This document shows, in pieces, positions 36,143 to 47,600 of a DNA stretch of 64,000 nt. The stretch is taken from positions 19,017 through 83,016 of the forward strand of contig JANYLK010000211.1 in the NCBI GenBank assembly GCA_025357875.1, written 5' to 3'. The notes under the pieces are model-generated. The model made no database searches. It worked only from the letters and a program-made list of their open reading frames with translations, and was not told the DNA's origin. The position numbers were made by a program, and so were the translations under genes. This DNA is from Granulicella sp. GTDB taxonomy: Bacteria; Acidobacteriota; Terriglobia; Terriglobales; Acidobacteriaceae. How positions within the stretch are numbered: the stretch's first letter is position 1; the number at the start of each line of letters is the position of its first letter.

Positions 36143-36631
36143 ATGGCAAACGCAGAAGCAGACCAAATCTTGGGGAGAACTTTGAGCAGAGTGGAAAAGA
36201 CTGCGCCTGAACCTACAACAAAAGTAGCCATCGTCGTATCGCGTAGCTCGCTGGAGAGAGTATATCTCGGCCTCATCATGGCGAATGGCGCGCGCATGGA
36301 AGGCATTAACGCTTCACTCTTCTTCACCTTCTTTGGGCTGGAGACGATCATCGACAAACGGATGAACAACCTTAAAGTGGCTACGGTGGGGAATCCCAGC
36401 ATGCACATGCCGACTCTGTTAGGAGCTTTACCTGGCATGTCTGCCTTTGCCACTTCGATGATGGAAATGGAAAAGATCGACATTCCCCCGGTCGCCGAAT
36501 TTATTACCATGATTCACGACGCGGGCTGTGATATCTATGCCTGCAAGGCTAGCGTGGACATGTTCCATCTAAAACGCGCGGACTTTTGCCCTGAACTCGA
36601 CGATGTCATTTCGATTGGTCGGTTTTACTAA
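36143..36631 (+). CDS. DsrE/DsrF/DrsH-like family protein (DsrE2)
   Basis: Intact small protein of 162 residues from the ATG at 36143, which follows GAGAGGTGGG. The DsrE2 pattern is visible: KVAIVVSRSSLERVYLGLIM, GMEGINASLFFTFFGL-like alternation, KLATVGNPSMHMP-type loop and the Cys-containing IHDAGCDIYACKASVDMF near the C-terminus. Such proteins bind sulfane sulfur on Cys and work with rhodanese, TusA or DsrC. Here the neighbouring partners are broken, so its role is uncertain. It lies at the centre of the decayed sulfur locus. Confidence 0.85.
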   Translation: MANAEADQILGRTLSRVEKTAPEPTTKVAIVVSRSSLERVYLGLIMANGARMEGINASLFFTFFGLETIIDKRMNNLKVATVGNPSMHMPTLLGALPGMSAFATSMMEMEKIDIPPVAEFITMIHDAGCDIYACKASVDMFHLKRADFCPELDDVISIGRFY

Positions 36632-36639
36632 AAGGCGGC

Positions 36640-36968
36640 GGGCGCACAAATCATCTTCACGTAATCGGAATATCGATACCCGGTGGGCGGCGACAAAAAG
36701 TCATTTGACCATCAAGGCCGCAAAATTTGCAATGTCGTATTCTTCCACCGCGTTGGCAGTCGGCAGCTGGACGGCATCCATGAGCCGCAGCCCGACGGCA
36801 TTGTCAATATTTATTGTTCCCGTCCTGCTCACCAGGATTCTGCAGCAGGCCCTCGCGTTGCCCCAACGCTTTCCGCGGGTACGCGTGTTTGATTTTAGCC
36901 AGGACATACGCAAGGGGGCAACGACCCGGAGCCTGTATTTCGAACTCGGCGTATATGGTCACCGGTGA
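36640..36968 (+). pseudogene. Possible remnant of a rhodanese-domain protein
   Basis: In one frame PDGIVNIYCSRPAHQDSAA resembles the active-site loop of rhodaneses (YCSCP...SA), and in the next frame ALALPQRFPRVRVFDF resembles the strand that follows it. The pieces do not form one open frame, so any gene is broken. The match is by eye and short; the position after the DsrE-like gene fits sulfur-relay clusters. It could also be chance. Confidence 0.3.
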
Positions 36969-37023
36969 ACTTATTTCACATTCTTTGTAACGAAAGCCAT
37001 GCTTTGTGGATTTATTCCTATGA

Positions 37024-38406
37024 ATGCGTCAGCCAAAGAAAATACGTCTAAAGAATTTCGGCCTTTACATATCCCTTAGTTTGTATCTCCTTTTTCGTTG
37101 GGGGCAACCTGCTGCCGCTGGCCAGTCCCCTCTGACGCTGCGGCAGGCCATTGATCATGCCTTGAAGCAAAGTCCCCAGGCTGCTATCGCTCGCGCAGAC
37201 AATCAGGAAGCTACATCGGCGGCGGCAATCGCCCGCAGTCAATTGCTACCCCACCTCAGCTTCACGGAAGACATCTCCCGTGGAGATGACCCCGTCTATG
37301 CCTTCGGTACCCGTCTGCGGCAAGGACAGTTCACGCAAGCTGACTTTGCTCTGGATGCGTTGAATCATCCCCCGTCAATCGGTAACTTCTCAACCCGCTT
37401 CTCCGGTTCCTGGACTGCATTTGATTGCTTCAAAACAAAGAGGGAGATTCGCACTGCCGATCTATTGCGAGAAAGCGCATCATTGTCCGCGAAGGCCGTG
37501 GACCAGCAGATCGTGCTTCACGTTGTCGAGGCGTACCAGTCTGTGCTCTACGCACAGCGTGCGATTGACGTTGCACAGCATGAACAAGAGACCGCATCGG
37601 CGCTACTGACTTCGGCGCAGGCGCACGTCAAGGCTGGTCTTGCGGTGGAGTCGGATCAAATGTCAGCCGAGGTCAATGTGGCCTCACGCATGCAGGATCT
37701 GATTGCAGCGCAGGGAGAGCTGGAGTTGGCATGGGCGCAGTTGCGTGAGGCTATGGGCGTTCCGGACCTCAAAGCATCCGAGCTGAAGCCGATCGAGCCC
37801 CATACATTCCCCCAACTACTGCTCGAAGAGGAGATTGCGACCGCCGCAAAGACTCGTCCCGACCTGACGGCCCTGGCACAGACGCAATCCGCCCAGGCTT
37901 CCGCGGTTGGCGCGGCAAAGTCGAGCTTTGGCCCGAGTGTGAACGCCTACGGAAACTGGGAAGAGGACCAGCGATCGCTGGGCAGCTCAGGAGGAAACAA
38001 TTGGGTGGCTGGCGTTCAGGTCAGCATCGACATTCTGCCGGTACGCAAACGCGCCCAGTTTGCACAGGCGACCGCCGCAAAACAAAAGATCGACGCTCAA
38101 CTTTCTGCCTCGCAACAGCATGTGCGGCTGGAAGTAAGCCAGGCGCACATTCACCGCAAGACGGCAGAACTTTCGCTTACGACCGCGCGAGCTGCGATGG
38201 ATCAATCAGCCGAGGGTCTGCGCATCATCAAGAACCGTTACGGTGCGGGACTTGCCACCATCACTGATCTGCTGCGGGCTGAAGATGCAGAGAGACAGAG
38301 CCACTCCAGCTATTGGCATGCCGTGTACGGAAATGCCATGGCCTATGCGCAACTGCTTTACGCAACAGGGACACTGACTCCCGCTGCGGCGGAGGATTTG
38401 CAATGA
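37024..38406 (+). CDS. TolC-family outer membrane efflux protein
   Basis: Outer-membrane channel of 460 residues. A signal peptide (SLSLYLLFRWGQPAAAG) is followed by two OEP repeats: LTLRQAIDHALKQSPQ, then long helices rich in Ala and Gln (AEVNVASRMQDLIAAQGELE) with the hallmark GPSVNAYGNWEED and NRYGAGLATITDLLRAEDA near the end. No lipobox, so it is inserted TolC-style. Its stop overlaps the adaptor start by four bases (ATGA). It forms the first gene of the RND operon. Confidence 0.9.
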   Translation: MRQPKKIRLKNFGLYISLSLYLLFRWGQPAAAGQSPLTLRQAIDHALKQSPQAAIARADNQEATSAAAIARSQLLPHLSFTEDISRGDDPVYAFGTRLRQGQFTQADFALDALNHPPSIGNFSTRFSGSWTAFDCFKTKREIRTADLLRESASLSAKAVDQQIVLHVVEAYQSVLYAQRAIDVAQHEQETASALLTSAQAHVKAGLAVESDQMSAEVNVASRMQDLIAAQGELELAWAQLREAMGVPDLKASELKPIEPHTFPQLLLEEEIATAAKTRPDLTALAQTQSAQASAVGAAKSSFGPSVNAYGNWEEDQRSLGSSGGNNWVAGVQVSIDILPVRKRAQFAQATAAKQKIDAQLSASQQHVRLEVSQAHIHRKTAELSLTTARAAMDQSAEGLRIIKNRYGAGLATITDLLRAEDAERQSHSSYWHAVYGNAMAYAQLLYATGTLTPAAAEDLQ

Positions 38407-39511
38407 AGATCGTGCTATCGGGTTATTTATTTGCAATTTCCGCAGGGATGATGGCTGGTTGTCATGGCGGCGAAGCAGTTTCGCCCGCTGTGGTTGAAAC
38501 CATGCAGGCGCGGGTCGTCGAGAGTAAGCAGCAGGAACTCCCCCTGAACATTCGTTCCACGGGAACCATTCATGCCCGGCAAACGGCGATCGTGTCGGCG
38601 CAGGTTGTAGGGCGAATTCAGCAGGTCCCGGTGCGCGAGGGAGACCTGGTACGCGCCGGACAAACTCTGGTTGTGATTGACGGTGCTGCCGAACGGGCCT
38701 CGGTGGACCAGGCACAGGCAGGGGTGAAGGCCGCACAAAGCCAGCAAGCTGCTGCACAGACGGATGCGAAGCTGGCGGCCAGCACACTGGAACGCTACCG
38801 GCAACTGGAGGCGCAGAAGAGCGTAAGTCCGCAGGAGATGGATGAGGTCACACAGCGGGCGGCCGCCGCGAATGCCAGGCTTGAGGCAGTCGGCTCGCAG
38901 ACCGACGCAGCGCGGGCCCAAGTAGCGGGCGCACATACATTGCTTGGCTACACTCGTCTGGTTGCGCCATTTGGCGGTGTGGTTACTGCGCGTATGGCCG
39001 ATCCGGGGACGATGGCCTCGCCGGGCGTGCCTCTGTTGCAGGTGGATCAGGCGGGAGCATTGCAACTGCAAGCCACGGTGGATGAGTCGGCGATCGCCAC
39101 AGTCCGCAAGGGGATGAAGGTTCAGGTTGCGATCGATGGAGCGTCCTCCGCTGATCTTACGGGAACTGTGGCCGAGATCGACCCAGCAGCCGACCCCGGC
39201 AGCCATAGCTTTACTGTCAAGATTGACCTTCCTTCTTCAATCCATACGCGAGCCGGCATGTACGGAACGGCGGCGTTTGCTAACGGCGTCCGCCAGGCGA
39301 TTGTTATTCCCCGTTCCGCTGTTGTTCTTCGCGGCTCTCTGGCATGTGTGTATGTCCTCGACGCCCAGGGAATTGCTCAGCTCCGTTACCTCACGCTGGG
39401 CGCAACACAAGGCAATCTCGTGGAAGTTCTGTCGGGCATATCCGCTGGCGAGAAGCTCGTGGACGATCCCTCCGACCGTGACCTCGCCGGCAAGCGCATC
39501 GAGGTATTGCG

Positions 39512-39515
<4 letters not shown>
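38403..39515 (+). CDS. RND efflux periplasmic adaptor lipoprotein
   Basis: Membrane-fusion subunit of 370 residues, started at the ATG at 38403 behind a GGAGG inside tolC; an earlier frame to 38313 is inside tolC. A lipobox (SAGMMAGC, Cys at 20) suggests lipid anchoring in the inner membrane. The HlyD/AcrA core is clear: TIHARQTAIVSAQVVGRI and VREGDLVRAGQTLVVID for the lipoyl half, an alpha-hairpin with VSPQEMDEVTQRA, then YTRLVAPFGGVV and RMADPGTMASPGVPLLQVD. Its stop overlaps the RND permease start (ATGA). Complete. Confidence 0.92.
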
Positions 39516-42753
<3,238 letters not shown>

Positions 42754-42757
<4 letters not shown>

Positions 42758-42963
42758 CAGTAGAACGCGGTGTGCGCCTGATGGCAGGCGTGATAGTGCT
42801 GGTGTCGGCTGTGCTGGCACATTATGTATCGTCCTATTGGCTGTGGCTGGCGGTATTTGTCGGACTCAACCTGTTGCAGTCGGCCTTTACAAACTGGTGC
42901 CCGGCGATGGCAATCTTCCGTGCGATGGGTCTGAAGAGTTCCAACTGCTGCGGGCCCCGGTGA
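42754..42963 (+). CDS. DUF2892 (YgaP-like) small membrane protein
   Basis: Protein of 69 residues starting with AAGGAG six bases before the ATG, which overlaps the RND stop. Two helices (VRLMAGVIVLVSAVLAHYV and LWLAVFVGLNLLQSAF) are followed by TNWCPAMAIFRAMGL. This is the DUF2892 pattern, the membrane part of the E. coli rhodanese YgaP. In other bacteria such proteins accompany rhodaneses and sulfur or RND genes; here they may connect the pump to the sulfur-relay genes upstream. The two cysteines before the stop (NCCGPR) are notable. Confidence 0.8.
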
Positions 42964-42982
42964 GAAGGGGAAACGAAAGAAT

Positions 42983-43255
42983 ATGACTGTTCGAAAAGCT
43001 TCGATCAATGCTCTCCGAAATCATGGCGATCAGCTTAAAGATGAGGTCTATCGCCAGATGTTTCGCCTGGAGGCAAATCGGCGAGGCGCTGACTTAGACC
43101 TTGCAATGGCATTACTGCGCGGATGGCTATCGTTATCCACCGAGCCCGAAGTATCCAAATTGCGTGAGTGGCTAACGAAGATCAGCCCACTCTGTCTGCG
43201 TATGATCGAACTGAAGCAGCAGGCGAGCGACGCTGGTCAGCAGTGTATCCAGTAA
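42983..43255 (+). CDS. Small hypothetical protein downstream of the RND operon
   Basis: A 90-residue, mostly helical protein without a recognised family (MTVRKASINALRNHGDQLKD, then LREWLTKISPLCLRMIELKQ). Short distances on both sides and the same strand suggest it belongs to the efflux operon or to the sigma-factor gene that follows. No signal peptide. Function unknown. Confidence 0.55.
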   Translation: MTVRKASINALRNHGDQLKDEVYRQMFRLEANRRGADLDLAMALLRGWLSLSTEPEVSKLREWLTKISPLCLRMIELKQQASDAGQQCIQ

Positions 43256-43298
43256 GTGGCCGAAGAATATACTTGGCTTGTTTGTGAGAACTCGATCG

Positions 43299-44222
43299 AT
43301 GCGACCTGAACTGATCCAAGCTGCCGATCTCCTGCGCCTCAACACTCCCGAAGCCGTCGAAGAGGCCATGGGCTTGCTGCAGCACACGGTCTATTCCTTC
43401 AGTATGAAGGTCTGCGGGCATCCGGAAGACGCGGAAGATACGATGCAGGAAGTGCTCTATCGATCGGTCGGACACCTCGCCACGATCCATGGACCCCAAG
43501 CTCTTGCGGTGTGGCTGTATACGGTCACCAGAAACCGTTGTTGGCGCATGCGTCGTAAAGGCGCTTCTGCTCCAAAGCATATGCTGTCGCTGGATGACTT
43601 GATGCCGGACGAAGCGGAGATGGGGCGACTATTGCAGGATGCTGCCGAGAGCCCTGAAAGCCATCTCCTCCACGCCGAGCAGCACCACCTGCTCCATCAG
43701 GCGGTCTTGCGAATCCCCGCCCAATTGCGTATTGTCCTTGTACTCCACGACATGGAAGAACTGAAGACCGAACAAGTCGCGCAGATTCTTGGCCTGCAGC
43801 AAGGCACAGTAAGAGTTCGCCTCCATCGGGCGCGCTTGTTCGTCCGTAAAGAGATGAGCAAGATGCTGGATGACACGTCCCAAAATTTGGATAAAGGCGT
43901 GCCCGCTGGGAAGAAGTCCAGGAGTATCCGGGCGAAAGACGGGCAGCGCCCCACCGAATGTCGCAAATTGTTTTCCAACCTCTCGGAATATTTAGATAAC
44001 CGAGTTGAACCTGCTACTTGCGAGGAGATGCGAGAGCATATTGAGGCGTGTCCGGCTTGCGTTGCATTCCTCCGCGACCTGCGTGCCGCCATCGACCGAT
44101 GCCGCTCACTGGAGATTCCGTGTGACGCTGCTGTTGCGCCCCGTTTGCGATCCATCCTCACCCAGGAATACCTGCGCCTACTAGGAATGCCAGGCACAGG
44201 GAAAATATCTGCCTTGATGTAA
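43299..44222 (+). CDS. ECF-type RNA polymerase sigma factor fused to a zinc-finger (anti-sigma-like) domain
   Basis: A 307-residue protein starting at the ATG at 43299 (a TTG at 43278 adds seven). Region 2 is visible as AMGLLQHTVYSFSMKVCGHP and DAEDTMQEVLYR; region 4 as LPAQLRIVLVLHDMEELKTE-like LRIVLVLHDMEELKTEQVAQ and LGLQQGTVRVRLHRARLF. After a basic linker (about 205-235) the C-terminus has ECRKLFSNLSEYLD and REHIEACPACVAFLRD, the HxxxCxxC zf-HC2 signature found in anti-sigma factors. A sigma and a zinc-binding anti-sigma domain in one chain suggests an in-built redox or metal switch. It lies just after the RND operon and may regulate it. Confidence 0.85.
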   Translation: MRPELIQAADLLRLNTPEAVEEAMGLLQHTVYSFSMKVCGHPEDAEDTMQEVLYRSVGHLATIHGPQALAVWLYTVTRNRCWRMRRKGASAPKHMLSLDDLMPDEAEMGRLLQDAAESPESHLLHAEQHHLLHQAVLRIPAQLRIVLVLHDMEELKTEQVAQILGLQQGTVRVRLHRARLFVRKEMSKMLDDTSQNLDKGVPAGKKSRSIRAKDGQRPTECRKLFSNLSEYLDNRVEPATCEEMREHIEACPACVAFLRDLRAAIDRCRSLEIPCDAAVAPRLRSILTQEYLRLLGMPGTGKISALM

Positions 44223-44894
44223 CGAATCGACTACCGCGTCTTTATTCCTATAAAGGGTAAAGACCATTATGGAAGTCAAAATTACGAGGCTCGATCATGC
44301 GAAGTTTGCCGTCAAGCGACGATCGCACACAATTATTTGCGATCGGCCGGCGACATCATTCGCTGGTAAATGTCTTCAGCACGAAGTTGCTGTACTCGAT
44401 CTTCAAAGCTGGTACCCCCCCCAAAAAAAGTCCTAGAGTCTTCGAAAGAGGAGTGTTAAGTCCGGACTTGATAGGTGCAATTGGAAATGCTTGGCCTGCT
44501 GCCGGAGTATTTTATACATGGTTAGCATAGCCCCCTTGTCAAGTTACTCCACCTGATTTGAAGGGGGTAGAGTGGGTGGTGAGCAACGGCTGTGCGTAGC
44601 CGTGCTTCTGGTGTTCGGTTGCGAAGTGGGACGGGCGGCTCTGGACTTCTTCGTATCACAAACTCAGGGAGTTGAGTCTGCTATGGAACTGACCCGTCGC
44701 CGTGGATTTGCGCTCTTTCTGTCACTAACCGAAAACCACAAAGTCACTTGTGCGGGGCAGAAGCCAGCGGCCCAGTATCGGAATTACATTGAAGGCAATG
44801 ATGGCGTAGCGGCGAATGTCTGTCGGCAACTACTGGTTGCGGAAGGGCCGGACTTGGGTGTCCGGCCCCGGGGTAGTACACGAGGTGTCTGTGC
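44223..44894. other. Gene-poor region with a terminator-like hairpin
   Basis: About 670 bases between the sigma-factor gene and the convergent dehydrogenase gene. Open frames at 44297-44530 (+) and 44572-44958 (+) lack similarity and are not called. A C run (TACCCCCCCCAAAAAAAG) lies near 44415. The only clear structure is the hairpin at 44845-44868, listed separately. Confidence 0.45.
44845..44868 (-). terminator. Perfect 9-bp stem hairpin downstream of the formaldehyde-dehydrogenase-like gene
   Basis: GGGCCGGAC and GTCCGGCCC pair around a six-base loop, 26 bases past the stop of the minus-strand gene. No long U run follows on the minus strand (TTCCGC), so a simple intrinsic terminator is not certain. 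Confidence 0.55.
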
Positions 44895-46049
44895 TTATGC
44901 GGCGGGGCGGAGGATGACCTTGGTCCAGCCTTCGTCCCGGTTATCGAAGTGCTTGTAGGCGTCGGGCGCCTCGGCAAGAGGAATTTCGTGGGAAATAATG
45001 ATGGATGGCTTCGCCTTGCCGTGGTGGATCAGTTCTGCGAGGCGGCGGTTGTATGCCTTGACGTTGCACTGGCCTGTGCCCATCTTTTGACCCTTGAACC
45101 AGAATTTGCCGAAGTCGAAGGCGATCTGGCCCTTTTTGGCGAGGTCATCGGCTGCCCCTGGGTCTGTGGGGATGAAGACGCCGATGACGCCGATGTATCC
45201 GGTTGCTTTGACAGCGTCGACGAGGGCATTCATAACCATGTTAGGGACTTCTTTGCCGGCAGCGTTGAAGCACTGGAAGCCGACGCATTCGCATCCGCAG
45301 TCGGCGCCGAGGCCTTTGGTGTGGGCAAGGATCTGCTCGGTGACATTATCGTCGGAGGAGCTGATGGGAATCGCGCCGATCTGTTCGGCGAGCGCGAGGC
45401 GATCGGCCTTGTGATCGACGACAAAAATCTGGCTTGCGCCCTGAATGCGCGCGGACATTGCGGCCATAAGGCCGACCGGACCGGCTCCGAAGATAACGAT
45501 GGACTCGCCGGGCTTGACGTTGGCGAGGCGTGTGGCGTGCCATCCGGTAGGGAAAATATCAGAGAGCATGACGTAGTCGCGCTCCTTTTCGACGGCGTCC
45601 TCCGGTAACTTGAGGCAGTTGAAGTCGGCATAGGGGACGCGCAGGAATTCGGCCTGACCGCCCTGGTATGGGCCCATGCCGGCAAAGCCATACGCGGCTC
45701 CTGCCATGCCCGGCATGACGGTGGGATCGGCGCAGGTGAGACAGTAGCCGGTGAGACCGCGCTCGCAATTGGCGCAGAAGCCACACCCAATGTTAAAGGG
45801 CAGGACGACGCGGTCACCCTTTTTGATGAAGTCGACGGCCTTGCCCACCTCGACTACCTCACCGAGATTTTCGTGGCCGAGGATCTTGCCTTTTGCCACG
45901 TCGGTACGGCCTTCGTACATGTGCAGATCTGAACCGCAGATGTTGGTTGTCGTGAGCCGGATGATGACGTCGGTCGCCTTCTCAATTTTTGAGTCGGGGA
46001 CATTGTCGACGCTTACTTGTTTCGGTCCGTGATAGACGAGTGCTTTCAT
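44895..46049 (-). CDS. Zinc-dependent glutathione-independent formaldehyde dehydrogenase-like alcohol dehydrogenase
   Basis: Medium-chain alcohol dehydrogenase of 384 residues. Catalytic-zinc residues are in NICGSDLHMYEGR and GHENLGEVVEVG; the structural zinc cysteines in GCGFCANCERGLTGYC; the Rossmann loop is FGAGPVGLMAAMSA. The long insertion and the segment SDIFPTGWHATRLANVKPGE match the FdhA (glutathione-independent formaldehyde dehydrogenase) branch, which oxidises formaldehyde or other alcohols with NAD. The true substrate may differ. A terminator-like hairpin follows the stop. Confidence 0.88.
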   Translation of the reverse strand: MKALVYHGPKQVSVDNVPDSKIEKATDVIIRLTTTNICGSDLHMYEGRTDVAKGKILGHENLGEVVEVGKAVDFIKKGDRVVLPFNIGCGFCANCERGLTGYCLTCADPTVMPGMAGAAYGFAGMGPYQGGQAEFLRVPYADFNCLKLPEDAVEKERDYVMLSDIFPTGWHATRLANVKPGESIVIFGAGPVGLMAAMSARIQGASQIFVVDHKADRLALAEQIGAIPISSSDDNVTEQILAHTKGLGADCGCECVGFQCFNAAGKEVPNMVMNALVDAVKATGYIGVIGVFIPTDPGAADDLAKKGQIAFDFGKFWFKGQKMGTGQCNVKAYNRRLAELIHHGKAKPSIIISHEIPLAEAPDAYKHFDNRDEGWTKVILRPAA

Positions 46050-46285
46050 AATTATTCCTTTTCGGTGCGAACACCGGCGTTAGAGACAGGTTGGCCGCAC
46101 GGTCCGTGACCGTTTGCGGAATTCAATTTGATTTTTCGTTCGGGACTCTCTCCATGCGGGAGCCGGCTTTAAGCGCAGACTTTCACACGCTCAGGGCTAG
46201 GATGCTAAGTCGCGAAAGCGAGTTTGATTGCCAGTTGATGGGCCGGTTTACGGTTTATTTATGCGGTCAACAATTCGAGAGCGCC

Positions 46286-46737
46286 TCAGATCTTGAGGTC
46301 TTCGGCGACCTGATGCCCCAGGCTGGCCACGGCGATTGTTGTAGGGGCTTCGGTCGAGAGGCAGATCATGCGTTCGCCGTCGGGGGCGAGGACCTGGGCG
46401 TGGACGCGCCAGGCGATGGTTCCGCTATTGTCGCGTTTGGGGGAGCAGTAGATGCCAATGGGGATCTGGCATCCGCCACCGAGCGCGTCGAGGACGGCGC
46501 GCTCGATATCAACCGCAAAGGGCGTTTCAGGGTTTTCGAGGGCGGTGACGGAGCGGCGAACATGTTCGTCGCGGGCGGGCTCTGCGAAGACAGCGTAGCT
46601 AGGGGCGCGAGTCTCAAGCGCAAGCGCGCCCTAGCCGGGAGGGGGGCAGAGCTCCTCGACGGCGAAGCGCTGGTGGACACCTGTACGTGCGAACGGTCCT
46701 CCCAGAAGGAGAATGCCGCGAGCGGCGGTTAGTGATT
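46286..46737 (-). pseudogene. hemC: 3' fragment of hydroxymethylbilane synthase (hemC)
   Basis: HemC makes hydroxymethylbilane in tetrapyrrole synthesis. The minus strand here reads VHQRFAVEELCPPPG, a TAG where QG is expected, GALALETRAPSYAVFAEPA, ENPETPFAVDIERAVLDALG, GGCQIPIGIYCSPKRD with the cofactor-attaching Cys of the family, and VASLGHQVAEDLKI to a stop at 46286. Only the last third is present; the catalytic N-terminal domains are missing. Upstream of the fragment, within about 60 bases, is the tRNA-Lys fragment. A complete hemC must exist elsewhere, since the pathway is essential. Clear homology but certainly non-functional. Confidence 0.75.
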
Positions 46738-46793
46738 GATCGAGGAAGCCGATCTTTGGGTAGGGTCTTCGAGTGCGGTTGCACGCAAAATGT

Positions 46794-46840
46794 TGGTGGA
46801 CGAGGCAGGGATCGAACCTGCGACCAGTCGATTAAGAGTC
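46794..46840 (-). repeat. Duplicated 3' half of tRNA-Lys (putative attachment-site copy)
   Basis: On the minus strand this reads CTCTTAATC (anticodon CTT region), the T arm GCAGGTTCGATCCCTGC and an encoded CCA end. Identity with the tRNA-Lys end at 63956-64000 is 44 of 45 bases; the one difference is in the acceptor strand. Past the anticodon stem (after GAGTC) it diverges from any tRNA, so the 5' half is missing. This is the usual look of the displaced att copy of an element integrated at a tRNA 3' end. Confidence 0.75.
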
Positions 46841-47162
46841 GTGTGGCGTGGGCCACAATTCTCAATGTTCACGGTAGTTAAGGAAATATAGTCTGTCATA
46901 AGCCTGCCATTTCCAAACCGGACCTTTCGAAGCTTCGGAGCTTTTTTGCCCATGAGCTTCTCCTGCATTTCGAGCAAAACCGACCGGCGGATTGCGACAA
47001 CCATGGTCACAACCTTGTAAGTCTGAGCTGTTGCGCTAGGAGCTTCAGCACGCGCGGACATGCCAGTATCAACGGGGAACCGGCGTGTCGGTGAGTGCAA
47101 CGGCCTGTCCTCCTCAGTTGAGGACTCTTGGCCGCATTTGCTTCCGAGAAGCCGGCATATCG
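46841..47162. other. No recognisable gene next to the tRNA-Lys fragment
   Basis: About 320 bases just inside the putative island end. A minus-strand open frame (46729-47169) reads through the tRNA fragment and has no similarity I recognise, so it is not called. No integrase motif is seen in any frame. Confidence 0.45.
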
Positions 47163-47600
47163 TCAACAATCAATACTCGATGAGCGCATTGACAATTGGC
47201 CGCCAATCAAGTTCCCTCTCAGTGAACGCAAGACCTGGTGCCTAAAGGACAGGTTTGGCGTCCAAGGCCACCGCGCTTTCAAATGCTTACTGAAAAAGCT
47301 TACAGCGATGCGATCGGCCTCATCTGACTCGGGTAACGTTGGATTTTCCCAAAAGCCATGATTGAACGCTTCGAAGACGACAAGCTCAGGCTCGTTTCCC
47401 GCATGCATCATCGCACGGTGAAAGAGACTTGTGCCGCCGAAGAACCAATCGCGAGTGCTGGTCAAGAACAAAGTTGGCAGCACTCCGGCGAGGTCGCCTT
47501 TCATCGGCGGAAGGACGGGATCGTCGAGCCGCGTGGCGCCGACGTAGGCCCGTTGAACATCCATGAGGCCGTCCGGCGGTGTCAGTTGCCCACCTAGTCC
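47163..47600 (-). pseudogene. C-terminal fragment of an alpha/beta hydrolase (esterase)
   Basis: The fragment reads DGLMDVQRAYVGATRLDDP, GVLPTLFLTSTRDWFFGGTS, then ELVVFEAFNHGFWENP and the final SFFSKHL. This is the C-terminal third of an acetyl-esterase/lipase type alpha/beta hydrolase, with the acid and the histidine (NHGFW) of the catalytic triad but without the oxyanion and serine-nucleophile parts. At about 47600 the homology breaks off exactly where a transporter fragment begins on the other strand. A rearranged remnant. Confidence 0.7.

Noticed and set aside
34609..36631. A working sulfur-oxidation or sulfur-relay operon
   Set aside because: The regulator, DUF1641 and DsrC-like genes are frameshifted or truncated; only the DsrE-like gene is intact.
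44572..44958. A 128-codon plus-strand frame overlapping the end of the dehydrogenase gene
   Set aside because: No similarity, antisense at its 3' part to a conserved gene, and it spans a hairpin. Not credible as a gene.
46729..47169. A 146-codon minus-strand frame through the tRNA-Lys fragment
   Set aside because: It reads through tRNA sequence and has no recognised domain; probably an accidental frame near the island end.
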